Assembly: GCA_020796225.1 (NCBI GenBank)
Contig: CM036765.1
Location: forward strand, 992,001-1,056,000
From: Arion vulgaris
Taxonomy: Eukaryota > Mollusca > Gastropoda > Stylommatophora > Arionidae
Reading direction: 5' to 3'
Length of the DNA stretch: 64,000 bases
The translations under genes were made by a program, and so were the position numbers. The number at the start of each line of letters is the position of its first letter. Positions within the stretch are counted from its first letter, which is position 1. Below the pieces are notes generated by a model, which did not search any database, was not told the DNA's origin, and saw nothing but the letters and a program-made list of their open reading frames with translations. Positions 37,601 through 45,639 of the stretch are shown in pieces.

Positions 37601-38686
37601 ATTCTTCATCAAGTAAACTGAGAGTGACTGTCTTGTGTTGTATGCTGTTCTCATCCTTGATGAGTATTCCTTTAACTTCTGTCTGGATACGTACTTCTGG
37701 TTCAGTCTCCTCTCTCCAAGAGGTTTGCTCTGGCACAGACTTTAGGGGAATGCCAACTTTTGGTAGGTCTAAAGTTTGCCTATTCAGTCTTTTGGTCTGA
37801 TGAATAAAACTACTTTTCAGCCACCCCATTGCTAGATTTTGGAATCTGTTTTCCATTGGGTGGCTTAGCATACTCAGAAACTTTTCTGTCTGCATCCTTA
37901 CTTTTGTGTCTCTGCGTTCTCTCAGTGCTTGTAATCCCCCACTCTTTCTATCTCCACTATTGATGTTGATTATCAGTTTGTACTAATTATTTATGCTAAT
38001 AACAGACTCCTGTGGATCTACTACCCTTGGCATGCGGGTGTTCACGCAATGAGAGAGCAGACAGGCTTGCATCGAAAGCATCGATTGTTGAGGAGTTTAG
38101 GAAAAATAATGGAGATATTCTTCAGTTTCTTTGTGACGTACTATTGGATGAGGACACTAAAATTAATGTTGAGTCAATCCAGCGATTTAAGGAGTTTGAA
38201 ATTACACATTGTACAAGTAGAGCTGGATGCTTGAAGGGGGCTAATAGAGAGGTGTGTGTTTAACCAGCAAGCCACAGGAACCATCAGTATGCATACCCTT
38301 TGACATCTGTTGGGGGAGAATGAGCATCAATGGGTCTGCTGTGACATCAGTTCAGCAACCAATAATATGTTACTAAAAATAATTCAGTACATTTAAAGAA
38401 ACTTTAATTCTATATACCTCATGTCTCCATCCTTTCAATGCAAGAATTACATCTTTTTCTCTTAAATCTTCCAGCACACTATTGATTGCTGATGTACGTT
38501 CTTGGTAAGTTTTGTATTCAAGTGACAGATGAACTCCTGGTTGTCTGTCATCCTGGAGTTTCTCTTTAGAATCCACAACAAAAAATACATCACTGTACTG
38601 TTTCAAATGAGTCCAAAAATCTGGTCTTATGAGTCCAACTTGCTTGTTTTCAACATAAAATGGCTGGCATCCTTTTTCTAGTGCAT
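22547..38686 (-). CDS. Nudix hydrolase 24-like gene (DUF4743 + Nudix), copy A, six exons seen
   Basis: Six exons on the minus strand (38418-38686, 33290-33353, 30786-30916, 29403-29521, 26380-26512, 22547-22643) have AG acceptors and GT donors and join in frame to about 270 residues. The order of conserved blocks matches the plant Nudix hydrolase 24 / yeast YJR142W family: an N-terminal DUF4743 part ([36 protein letters not shown]), then a Nudix domain ([21 protein letters not shown]), then the DGEV and FKPN blocks and the C-terminal FLIRH motif. Members of this family are thought to hydrolyse damaged thiamine diphosphate-type substrates in the cytosol or organelles; that function is taken from the family, not shown here. 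The extreme N terminus and the last exon were not found. Introns hold LINE, SINE and piggyBac-type insertions. No frameshift or stop occurs in the six exons, so the copy looks functional as far as it can be seen. Confidence 0.85.
22736..23085. repeat. microsatellites and dispersed repeat R3
   Basis: tgtc/tatc tetranucleotide run at 22,738-22,768; the R3 repeat (match to 18.1 kb) at 22,790-23,045; TA-rich run at 23,045-23,080. Confidence 0.65.
23085..23600 (+). mobile_element. LINE-B type ORF2 C-terminal fragment, open frame
   Basis: A 169-residue open frame: [67 protein letters not shown] and [18 protein letters not shown]. These are the thumb and C-terminal motifs of LINE ORF2. The first Met is internal to the element, so this is a 5'-truncated insertion, not a gene. 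Confidence 0.82.
23585..23690. repeat. AT-rich imperfect inverted repeat
   Basis: agaatatactagaatatata / tatattctatactatatag can fold into a long imperfect hairpin just after the LINE 3' end. Confidence 0.5.
23820..25316 (+). mobile_element. LINE-A: RT palm to 3' end with frameshifts
   Basis: [20 protein letters not shown] (RT motif A), [16 protein letters not shown] with a break, [20 protein letters not shown] (catalytic FADD), [72 protein letters not shown], and the end [19 protein letters not shown] at 25,316. At least three frame breaks. The segment 23,820-23,960 before it is a short duplicated leader (gagtaaacc-tga-caaaaatcc, twice). It sits in the intron of Nudix copy A between the two 3'-most recognised exons. 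Confidence 0.8.
25640..26000 (+). mobile_element. LINE-F 3' end fragment
   Basis: Reads [45 protein letters not shown] and GSARSVV, homologous to 38,040-38,340. Only the end of RNase H and the C-terminal Cys-containing tail remain. Confidence 0.65.
26000..26379. other. intron sequence, nothing recognised
   Basis: No repeat family or frame recognised between the LINE-F end and the Nudix exon. Confidence 0.4.
26380..26512 (-). CDS. Nudix-24-like copy A, post-Nudix-box exon
   Basis: The 133-nt exon encodes [20 protein letters not shown], then [20 protein letters not shown] and SIDE. The pattern (Y/F)xFDL-LP-DFxPxNxDGEVxxF is characteristic of this family. Acceptor ttctacag, donor gtaaat, leaving in phase 0. 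Confidence 0.87.
26620..26850 (-). mobile_element. LINE tail fragment
   Basis: Minus-strand frames read [18 protein letters not shown] and [19 protein letters not shown], resembling the ...A.DR..WR..V..L.. end of LINE ORF2. Short and shifted. Confidence 0.4.
27150..27535 (-). mobile_element. LINE ORF2 C-terminal fragment
   Basis: On the minus strand: [70 protein letters not shown]. This is the classic LINE thumb/tail (IGHTLR, NPQG) with two or three breaks. Confidence 0.75.
27530..27690 (-). repeat. dispersed repeat R2
   Basis: The reverse complement matches 61,690-61,830 (gtgatttgtatgtgatctga, gttatgcgcctacaagtag). Non-coding; identity unknown. 27,690-28,200 shows nothing recognisable. Confidence 0.6.
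28203..28876. mobile_element. candidate piggyBac-type non-autonomous element
   Basis: TTAA at 28,203-28,206 and at 28,873-28,876 bracket ~666 bp. The left end reads cactttcgctgccaccaac and the right end, reverse-complemented, cacttggtgccagccat, an imperfect terminal inverted repeat. A subterminal pair (cactgccgc / gcgtggcagtg) is also visible. A short acidic peptide start (MDDVANE, then [10 protein letters not shown]) may be the relic of a transposase N terminus. Superfamily assigned on TTAA and terminal pattern only. Confidence 0.5.
29070..29335 (+). mobile_element. LINE-B 3' fragment
   Basis: A degraded copy of the sequence at 2,660-2,930 ([24 protein letters not shown]-, RAVWRNYLQ). 28,880-29,070 has no recognised content. 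Confidence 0.65.
29403..29521 (-). CDS. Nudix-24-like copy A, Nudix box exon
   Basis: The 119-nt exon holds the Nudix box: [25 protein letters not shown], then [14 protein letters not shown]. The catalytic helix reads KECQEE, matching the REuxEE part of the Nudix signature. The upstream Glu lies closer to it than in the canonical box, as expected in the Nudix-24 family. The exon ends with AG and joins to C of the next exon, giving I-S-Y-F-Y. Its last ~83 nt are identical to the copy B exon, while the first ~36 nt are diverged (see findings). Confidence 0.88.
29838..30035 (+). repeat. tRNA-derived SINE
   Basis: tgattaagccttcgctttgc, ggtcgagggtttgaatctga (B box-like), then the common body tgcattttttcacagatcat, agaattgttgcaggagctat, ctccggagaggggctgagcc. 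Same family as 42.6 and 63.0 kb. Confidence 0.75.
30035..30785. other. intron sequence with one unrecognised short open frame
   Basis: An open frame at 30,374-30,601 (75 codons, Lys-rich, ending AVDKNRKK) has no recognised domain and lacks splice context. The remainder is AT-rich. Confidence 0.35.
30786..30916 (-). CDS. Nudix-24-like copy A, exon entering the Nudix fold
   Basis: The 131-nt exon encodes [16 protein letters not shown] followed by [18 protein letters not shown] and TFPNMYDNM. The YGVHVNGY and (M/V)W(I/V)ARRSxTK blocks are the strongest signature of this Nudix subfamily. It enters in phase 1/2 (GG joined across the intron) and leaves in phase 0. The acceptor is ttgacag and the donor is gttagt. 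Confidence 0.88.
31010..31130 (+). mobile_element. LINE-F 3' terminal fragment
   Basis: [20 protein letters not shown] then [14 protein letters not shown], near-identical at DNA level to 920-1030. Confidence 0.7.
31190..31385 (-). mobile_element. LINE tail fragment
   Basis: The minus strand reads [51 protein letters not shown], the (GRPRKRW..GI..DL..) tail of a LINE. It abuts a second LINE 3' end at 31,385. Confidence 0.6.
31385..32040 (-). mobile_element. LINE fragment with RT FADD and 3' tail
   Basis: On the minus strand: [20 protein letters not shown] (catalytic FADD, ~31,990-31,930), thumb fragments, and the tail [17 protein letters not shown] at ~31,390. Frames are broken. Confidence 0.68.
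32225..32690 (-). mobile_element. LINE-A type ORF2 C-terminal fragment
   Basis: The minus strand reads [69 protein letters not shown]. This matches the generic CLR.L..I.W.D.I..T.VL..A..PSI block followed by GHV.RM.D.RLP..L..GEL. Broken frame. Confidence 0.65.
32700..33289. other. intron sequence, nothing recognised
   Basis: Includes TA microsatellites at 33,195-33,255. The plus-strand frame at 32,892-33,080 has no recognised domain. Confidence 0.4.
33290..33353 (-). CDS. Nudix-24-like copy A, short linker exon
   Basis: The 64-nt exon is in phase 0 at its 5' side and phase 1 at its 3' side. It is flanked by tttatag and gtatgac splice signals and encodes [20 protein letters not shown] plus S. 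The (F/L)xxxERA block normally follows the GWRDE block in this family, so it joins the preceding exon naturally (WRHE-NYKL) and leads into GLFGLIQYG of the next. Confidence 0.8.
33410..34505 (+). mobile_element. LINE-C RT-to-tail fragment carrying an internal minisatellite
   Basis: Begins at [10 protein letters not shown] (RT catalytic motif, 33,419-33,448), is interrupted by a 55-bp tandem array (33,436-33,823), then resumes with a break: [44 protein letters not shown] and the tail [32 protein letters not shown]. Related copies lie at 41.6, 48.4, 52.6 and 62.7 kb. Confidence 0.75.
33436..33823 (+). repeat. 55-bp tandem repeat, ~7 copies, inside the RT domain
   Basis: Unit tgttactgttaacatcaaca + ttaatggattgagaaattaa + taatgaaagtgcaag, period 55 (33,491 and 33,546). 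It encodes the residues immediately after YADD (TVLLLT...), so it arose by tandem duplication inside a LINE copy. Confidence 0.92.
34510..35085 (+). mobile_element. LINE endonuclease C terminus and linker
   Basis: [23 protein letters not shown] text with small breaks (EN C terminus), then [55 protein letters not shown]. It follows the 3' end of another LINE at 34.5 kb and is cut off at ~35,085 by a LINE-F fragment. Confidence 0.65.
35088..35235 (-). mobile_element. LINE-F 3' end fragment
   Basis: The reverse complement matches 25,850-25,975 and 55,200-55,370 (gagagaggtgtgtttaatca, tgggtctgcccggagtgcaa). Confidence 0.6.
35235..35690. other. nothing recognised
   Basis: No supported feature. 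Intron 1 side of Nudix copy A. Confidence 0.35.
35690..36060 (+). mobile_element. jockey-like RT fragment
   Basis: Reads [12 protein letters not shown], with the catalytic YADD at ~35,868, preceded by [21 protein letters not shown] palm sequence. Stop codons follow. Short and isolated. Confidence 0.5.
36060..37005. other. nothing recognised
   Basis: AT-rich, no coding frame with recognised content. Confidence 0.4.
37010..37985 (-). mobile_element. LINE-E RNase H fragment with deleted RNase H core
   Basis: Minus strand from 37,895: [20 protein letters not shown] ... [20 protein letters not shown] ... LWVRVYMDT (the equivalent of RIYTDGS; the Gly-Ser is lost), a short in-frame-less stretch, then [19 protein letters not shown], the C-terminal block. 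Most of the RNase H fold between YTD and LRTGH is missing. Same architecture as the 58.06-59.14 kb copy. Confidence 0.65.
37985..38372 (+). mobile_element. LINE-F 3' end fragment
   Basis: [20 protein letters not shown] then [40 protein letters not shown]. The NERADRLA motif is the last RNase H Asp. It ends within ~50 bp of the Nudix DUF4743 exon. Confidence 0.75.
38418..38686 (-). CDS. Nudix-24-like copy A, DUF4743 exon
   Basis: The 269-nt exon starts in phase 2 after a pyrimidine-rich acceptor (ctttactctttcag) and ends in phase 0 at a GTATAT donor. It encodes [20 protein letters not shown], continues through [17 protein letters not shown], and ends LALKGWRHE. The QVG-RPDFW and GWR(H/D)E blocks are typical of DUF4743, the helper domain that precedes the Nudix fold in this family. 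At least one further coding exon must lie upstream, because the frame is open at the acceptor and there is no initiator Met in a suitable place. I could not find it between 38.7 kb and copy B. Confidence 0.85.
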
Positions 38687-38979
38687 CTGAAAGAGTAAAG
38701 AACTTTTGTCAGGACAACAACTAAGAAACAAAACATAAGACATGCTATCATTTTCAAAATTTGACTTATTTCAGATGTGCTTAATTCTTGAAGACAGAAG
38801 CATCTCAGGCATTAACACATAACTTTGTACATCACTTCTTACAAACAAAAATATGAACATGAGCATAGAACACAGACTTCAATTTTACATGTATAGGTAA
38901 ATTGACAATTCATTCATAGCAGAGCAAGAGCATACACAATTTTACTCATGTGTATCAAAGAGATTTGAGAAGGCCAGAA

Positions 38980-39540
38980 CGTCACACCAGAACATTTAGC
39001 AAACAACATGCAGACTGGACAAATACAGCTAATAAGTTGAATTGAACACAGACCTAAAAGAAGGCAGCAAATACACTCATATACTTGGAAAGTGAAGTAA
39101 AACCAGATGGGATGTGAGAGTGGTTATCAGCAAAAGGATGAACAATGCCAGAATGACTTTTTGTCAATCTAAACAACATTTCCAGATCATCTCAGTCAGT
39201 ACAAGACAAAACTAAAGACATATAAGACTTGCTACATACTTTCAATGCTTTTTTGTTTATATGAATATTGAAGAGCAACAGAGAATGAGACATATAGATT
39301 ATCATCCTTTCAAACAAACTAAGGAAAAAATCAGAAGATTTTGGCCAAACTAAATCTTCAACCAAGAACTGCTCAACAAGTGTATCTGACAGGAAAATGC
39401 ACAGTGATAAAAGGTAGATGCAAGATCTGGATAGGTCACGTACTGAGCTCTGAAGGAAGGGCAGACCAAAGAGAGGCAGATCAAAGAGAGGCAAACCAAA
39501 GACAACACAATGAAGAACAATGGAGGCAGAGATGTACAGT
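38980..39540 (+). mobile_element. possible LINE ORF2 fragment
   Basis: Weak matches: YTHILGK...DGM at ~39,075-39,115 and RMNNARMTFCQSKQ at ~39,135 resemble FTYLGSxxxxDG and RxxKAxxAF. A ~15-bp unit (gcagaccaaagagag) is triplicated at 39,458-39,505. Confidence 0.4.
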
Positions 39541-40440
39541 GTACCATACTTAGGGCACCCTGTAGAGGATGGTCATGGGCTGAGCAAAGAAGATCAGTTT
39601 GTTGTTGCCCAACAAGTAGCCATAAGAATGCTTTGTTGCTTCATGTCCAAGGAAAAAGAAGGAAATTGCCCCGCATATTTTTGTATGGAACTAACAATCT
39701 TGGAGAACAAGTTCTACTGTTTATTTGCTATTTCCACACTAGCACATGACTATTTGCCAGTCCAATTTTCTTTTTGCTGAACAGATGGTAGTTAGTCTAC
39801 AGTGATTTGCTCTAAAAGTCAGAAAATTATTTCTCAATATTTTCTTGGAAAGTAGCATGCTTCAGATTTACCAGACTCCGTCAAATTTCTTTGAAATATA
39901 TTTTTTTCATTGCTGTTACCTCTTCATCTATTGTACAAACTTCATTTCAATTTTTTGTGCTTCCTGTATTTGTCAATTATATCTGTCTTTTCATTCCCAT
40001 ATATTCTGCAGTACTTCTTAAGTTCATTTCCACCTGGAGTGATCAGACTATTTTTCCAGTGATCCCTCATATTAATGTAGGTGAAATCATGTTTCCAGTT
40101 CTAACAGAAATAGGCGATAAAATGTAGGTTCTGTGTTAATGCTCTATGTTCATTGTTCTGTGTGTAAAAAGAAAAACCAGGGCAGTATAATGTCAATAAC
40201 AGTAGGCTGCAAAGTCTGTGCTCTGGCAAAATATTGTTCATAATTAAAATATAATTCCTATAAACTTTCACCGTTTTCATAAAAATATCAGAATCCTCAT
40301 TGATGCTACAGAATTTGTGCGCTGTCACTGAGATCCTCCTGTGTTTGAAAGTAATCAGAGCACACGTAGTTAAGCAAAGTGTAATGATGTAATCAGAGCG
40401 CACGTGGCTAAGCAAAGTGTAATGATGTTGCTTGTCAATA
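39540..40440. other. no gene; SINE-like scraps and a local duplication
   Basis: 40,020-40,095 resembles the SINE body at 40,775-40,830 (tggagtgatcagac-ttttcc, gatccct). A ~42-bp block (aatcagagc-cacgt-g-taagcaaagtgtaatgatg) is duplicated at 40,355-40,430, and a relative is at 41,270-41,320. Confidence 0.45.
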
Positions 40441-40719
40441 AATAAGCTGTGAATATGGGCACCTGGGTTTTCTAAGTAGGGGACATATCAGAATTGTCAC
40501 AGGAGCTACTGTGCAAATGTTGTTGCTTACACTTTGAGCTAGCTGAAAGGAACTGAGCATGTATGAGGTACCTTGAGCGTATATATGAGCCGCTACTTCA
40601 AAGAATGAAGTGACCAACGAAAGGTCAGTGAAAAATGCAGTTAGGTGTTTGGCTGTTTACATCTCAGGCAACTGTATTGTTAACATGAAGCAGTAATAAA
40701 TAATAACATGGTGGGGTGT

Positions 40720-40850
40720 TCCACTGTGGCATGGAAGTAAGGTGCTCACCTCTTCATCCATAGATGCTCGGTTTGTTCCCACATGGAGCAATCATCATAT
40801 TTTTTCAGAGATCCCTTATCTCAATGTGTTGTTCAAGTTGAGCATGTGGT
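40720..40850 (+). repeat. tRNA-derived SINE-like fragment
   Basis: gtggcatggaagtaaggtgc, tcggtttgttcccacatgga, ttttttcagagatccc: same arrangement as the SINEs at 21.4 and 42.6 kb, but diverged. Confidence 0.5.
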
Positions 40851-41110
40851 GAGATTGAATTAAGTCATACATCATTTGGTGAGATTGAATTAACTATCAG
40901 GGACAGATAATCAAAAGTAGGCCATGTGCTGTTCAAGTTGAGCATGTGGTGAGATTGAATTAACAGTCATTCTATCAGGGACAGATAATCAAAAGTAGGC
41001 CATGTGTTGTTCAAGTTGAACATGTAAAAGAAACCTCATATCAGGGACAGATGATCAAAAGTAGGCCATGTGCTGTTCAAGTTGAACATGTAAAAGAAAC
41101 TTTGGTAACT
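40835..41110. repeat. composite tandem repeat
   Basis: Blocks gttcaagttgagcatgtggt, gagattgaattaa, and cagggacagataatcaaaag + taggccatgtg recur 3-4 times in varying order. Confidence 0.75.
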
Positions 41111-41361
41111 GAGAAAGTAATAAGAGTCTGCTACATGGCCACTGCCAGGGCAAAATTCGTAAATAAAATTCCTGCACAAAATTTTACCAACTTCAAAATT
41201 GCATCAAAACCCTGGCCGTTGCTAATGTAGTTCGCGCACTGCTGCTGCTGAGATCTTCATGTGTAAGAAAGAGACCAGAGCACACATTGTTACTCACTTA
41301 AGTGTAATGATGCTACTGGTGGTCCTATCAGTCACATACATGCAATTAGTGACAGTAATAT

Positions 41362-41495
41362 CGAGTGGCGGCTCGTGATCGTTTTTGTTGGTTGGGCCAG
41401 ACATACATTTCGGAAAATCATGGCTTTGGTTATATTTTAATTTATTAATAATAAATACACATTGCGCATTATTTTTGGTGGGGCCACCACAGGTA
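41362..41495. repeat. hAT-like short repeat
   Basis: gtggcggctcgtgatcg ... ataataaatacacattgcgc ... tttttggtggggccaccac; related to 9,400-9,506. Confidence 0.4.
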
Positions 41496-41599
41496 CTGTC
41501 AATCAATAACAGTTGCGTGGAGGATTATCAACTGTTTGTGATATTTGTCAGCTTGTAAAAAAAAGAAACCTAGTGAAATCCTTGTTTCCTTGCTACACG

Positions 41600-42150
41600 A
41601 CTTCAAATATTGGGTTACTACACTGCAAAGAGATCTCAAGAAGATTGGCAATAGCAATCAAGAAGTTAAACACAATGAAGAACATGTGGCAAAGCACCAG
41701 CAAAATACTAAAATTAAAAATATTGAGAGCATGCATTTTTCCAGTGGCTACTTATGGTTTCGAATCATGGACTATTACACAAAAATTAAGAACGAAAAAC
41801 CAGTCCTTCGAAACTAAATGCTACAGAAAGATCCTACGAATACCATGGACAAAAAAAGAAAGAACACTTACACTGATGTCCTGAAAAAACTAAATGTTAA
41901 AAAGAATTGGCTGATAAACAACATACTATACACAGAAAAATTGTCACATCAAGCGTCACAGAAAGAACAATACTAGAGGGCAGAGTCCCAGGATGCAGAG
42001 GCAGGCCAAGAAGAAGATGGCTATAAGATATTAAAGAAACCATGAACATGACCATCGACGAAGTTGGTGAACTAGCAAGAGACAGCGTGAATTTCAGATG
42101 TGCTGCAGACTCAAAGAGAGCAACGTCCTATAAAGGACACGCACCTTAAG
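41600..42150 (+). mobile_element. LINE-C ORF2 C-terminal fragment
   Basis: ISRRLAIAIKKLNTMKNMWQ, STSKILKLKILRACIFPVAT, YGFESWTITQKLRTKNQSFE, CYRKILRIPWTKKERT, then shifted tail. The same residues occur in the minus-strand copy at 52.6-53.2 kb. Confidence 0.78.
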
Positions 42151-42219
42151 GCTTAATGATGACACTCACAAAAATTGCTTGATGATACTGTATTAATTAA
42201 TTACAATGACTGAGACTTC

Positions 42220-42620
42220 ATTAGTTTTGGACTCGCTGCTCAGTCCCTTGGGGTCTCTCACTCTCTGTGAGTGTTGGATTTGCTGCTCAGTCCCTTGGGG
42301 TCTCTCACTATCTGTGAGTGTTGGGACTCGCTGCTCAGTCCCTTGGGGCTTCACTCTACTGTGAGTGTTGGACCTGATGCTCAGTCCCTTGGGGTCTCTT
42401 TACCTCTGTGAGTGTTGGACTCGCGCTCAGTCCCTTGGGTCTCTACCTCTGTGAGTGTTGGACTGCTGCCAGTCCCTTGGGGTCTCTCACTATCTGTGAG
42501 TGTTGGACTCTGCTCAGTCCCTTGGGTTCTCACTCTCTGTGAGATGTTGGACTCCGCTGCTCAGTCCCTTGAGGTCTCCTCACTTCTGTGAGTGTGCTGT
42601 GGTCTCTCACTCTTGTGAGT
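42220..42620. repeat. ~47-bp degenerate tandem repeat
   Basis: Unit gactcgctgctcagtccctt + ggggtctctcactctctgtg + agtgttg, about 8-9 copies with many 1-3-nt losses. It contains ctcac-gtgag inverted repeats and abuts the SINE at 42,625. Confidence 0.85.
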
Positions 42621-42624
42621 GTGA

Positions 42625-42805
42625 CTAAGTGGTTATTAAGCCCTTGCCTTCATTGCGTTCAGAAGGTCGTGGGTTCGAATCCGGACCGCGCCGTTCTTTC
42701 ACGAGTGCATTTTTTTCTAGAGGCCCATAGAATTGTTGCCGGAGCTACGGAGTTCGTGTAATACTCTCGGCAGATGGCTTGCCATTTCTGCAGAGAGGGA
42801 CATAG
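42625..42805 (+). repeat. tRNA-derived SINE, best preserved copy
   Basis: Head gtgactaagtggttattaag (A-box side), B box ggttcgaatcc (exact match to the RNA polymerase III consensus core), then ccgcgccgttctttc, tgcatttttttctagaggcc, ttgttgccggagctacggag, tttctgcagagaggg. 42,805-43,230 holds nothing recognised. Confidence 0.82.
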
Positions 42806-43234
42806 TGGTCACAAAGCCTTAGCCATATATAATATATAGTAAATAGTTTGAAATAGGGTAAATCATTTATTTACTAAATGCCGGTCAGTACAGATTGTCA
42901 TTGACTTGACGAGTAGAAATGAAGTCAATCTTTCGGCTTTACGTAGTCCCTTATCTATCATAATGACATATTTGCGCGGAAAAGTTAAGAAAATATAAAC
43001 TGGTATTTAAACGGTCTATAACTGTACCTGCAATTGTTACTCTGTTTAAGTTTGTAAGCAGTTTGATAATAACATGGGAAAAATTATTATCCACCATTCT
43101 AATAGCAGTAGTAAGATGACACGGAAGTAGTTGTGTAGTAGAAGTCAGGGTTGCCAACTAATAATTGAGAAAATAAGCCAAACACTGGCCTGAAAAATCC
43201 AAATTAAAAAAGCCAGGAGAAAAACAGTACTATT

Positions 43235-43930
43235 TCATATTCACCTCATCATCATGAGGTGCCGTGCTGGCTGGCGTAGGATCATGGATCTCCACAAATC
43301 TCTGTCGTTGGTGTTTGCTATCAACTCAGATGTTGACACTCTACCGTGCCATGACGTCAGGCTATCCAAAATTTTATGTCTCTGTCTTCCCCTGTCTCGT
43401 CTACCCTCGATTTTACCGGTTTGTCACAATGTGTTCTAAACCTCCGCTCCTCATCACATGCCCGAAAAATGATTACTGTCTCTTTCTTATGTTGATGATA
43501 AGCTTTCTCTGTGTCTTGATCTCGTTCAGCACCTCAACATTGGTCATTTTAACAGTCCATGGGATTCTCATCATTCTTCTATAAAACCACATTTCTGTGG
43601 CCCTCAGAGATTTTTCGATTTGTGTGTTCATTGTCCATGACTCGCATCCGTATGTCAGTATTGGTTCTATGTAGCACTGAATAACTCGCATTCTGATTGG
43701 GATTGACAAGGACTTGTTGCAGATAATGCTTCTCATCTTCAGGAATGATGTTTTCGCATCTCCTATTCTGCTCTTTATTTCTGATCGGCATCTGCCATCT
43801 GATGTTACCAGGACTCGAGGTATTTAAATTGCTGCACTTGTCTTAGATCAGTCCCATTTACTGTGATGGTGCATTTTGGCAAAATCTGCTTTTGTGATAT
43901 GATCATAACTTCTATCTTCTTAATATCCAC
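43235..43930 (-). mobile_element. LINE-D ORF2 C-terminal fragment
   Basis: The minus strand reads [71 protein letters not shown], then GRRDRGRQRHKILDSLTSWH near the 3' end at ~43,250. Two related fragments lie at 56.85-57.16 and 57.81-57.99 kb. Confidence 0.75.
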
Positions 43931-43939
43931 ACTGAGCCA

Positions 43940-45575
43940 TGCTCACCTACATCTTAAGAAGAGCTCCAAAATCAAGGTCATCACTATCCTCACCACTAAA
44001 AACAGCACCATACACTTTATCAGTAGATAACCTTTTTACCATATTAGGGGAGGCAGTAAGATCCTTGCAATATTTGTTAGATAAGAGCAGTTATGTTCTT
44101 ATTCTCACTATCGCCTCAAGAAGCTGCAGCTGCGTTCTATTTCTAGCTTTTATTTTGACTGATGATACAAGAGAGAACACCCTCTAAATAACAGCATTAG
44201 TAACGAGTTATTAAGCCAGTCAGAGTAAAGGTGGCAAGCTCTTTAAATGACTCGTGTTGAAGAACACCAATCCAAAAAGTCTCACTGTGTTAAAAATCCA
44301 TATCAATACAGATTATTTTTCTGTATTGTTCTTCTATTGCATTGATGTTTTCTCCCGCAATGTGCATAAATTATACTTCTGCAAATAAAGGCCTTGATGC
44401 TTGGTTTAAAATTATCGTAGGGCTCAGTTTTGACAAGCACTGAAATATATCTCTGGCAGGGGGAAGACGTGTAATTTGGTCAAGAGCTTTCTCTAACATA
44501 GACATAAAGGCTTTAAAACCCTTTATTCAGTTCGAGCAACGTCAAATTCTGCTGATGCATTTATAACTCTTTGAAAGCTTCTCTTCTCAACTCGCTGCGG
44601 CGAAACCAGTGTGGTATTTCTGACAGTAAAAATCCAATATTTGATGGTAGTTTATATACTGCATGTTGAATGTACAATGCGAGTGAATGGCAGATACAAT
44701 TGAGCTGCACAATGTGAGGGGACGCCTCTTTCGACCTAGACCACACAGAGTTGTTACAACCAACCATGTTAGACGCACCATCCGATGCAAAACCAATGCA
44801 GTTCCTAAGACTCTGACCACACCTTGTAATTTCGTTTTCTATCAAATTAAATATATTTTCTCCTGCAGCCTCTCGCACCGGAATTAAAGCTAGAAATCCA
44901 GTTGAAATTCCATTTGTCCTATCACTCAAATATCGAACCAAAATACACAAGTGCTTTTGTGTTGAAATGTCAGTAGATTCATCTATAATTATAGCGTATT
45001 TCTTGTACTTTAAGTCAACAATGAGATCATCTTTCACTGATGGTGAGATTATGTTTTTTAATTAAACAAGAACATTTTGTTCTGTGCAGCCTTATGTGCT
45101 CTAAAGTGCTCCCTTGTCCATGACCTATCATTATTTCACTAAGATGGTCGACAGGACGAATGGCACAGTGACAGACTACACACACAGCCACTTGAAGTTC
45201 TGCTGCCTTAACCTTATCATAATTTTGGCTAGAGGAATTCTCCACGTGAAGTGTATTCTGTCCTGTTAATGGAGTCATCTGTGTTTTTTCTGACTTTTCA
45301 TGTACAGTGAGGCTACAGGCTTTAGGCACAACGGTACAGTGGCATAATTTACAAAACGCATTTTGTGATCCATCAGAAGATCTTTCACATATAGCAAGGT
45401 CTTTTCCCAATTGGTATTATATTTGCGACTACTATCATAAGATTGTTTCATTTTTATCCCCATAGTTAGATTCCTTGCGAAGTTACACACCAGTAAAAAC
45501 AGATAACAGGACTGCAGTGCATAATCGGAGGCACGAAAAAGAGCAAAGCAGGAAGTGATGTTACTTTCCATAATG
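43940..45575 (-). pseudogene. hAT-superfamily transposase pseudogene
   Basis: On the minus strand: an N-terminal zinc-finger-like part (AFCKLCHCTVVPKACSLTVH, ~45,350-45,290), a second Cys block (CVVCHCAIRP), then a frame break and the catalytic start KYKKYAIIIDESTDISTQKH (first Asp, D19 of the 158-residue frame), CIGFASDGASNMVGCNN (second Asp, D86) and CICHSLAL. The far C terminus is readable as NKYCKDLTASPNMVKRLSTD, KVYGAVFSGEDSDDLDFGAL at ~44,080-43,945. Several frameshifts make it non-functional. No terminal repeats were identified. Confidence 0.75.
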
Positions 45576-45639
45576 TTTCATAAACTTTAGTACTAAACAT
45601 ATTTTTAAACAATTTTAACAGTTTTTCTTTGCTTATCTT

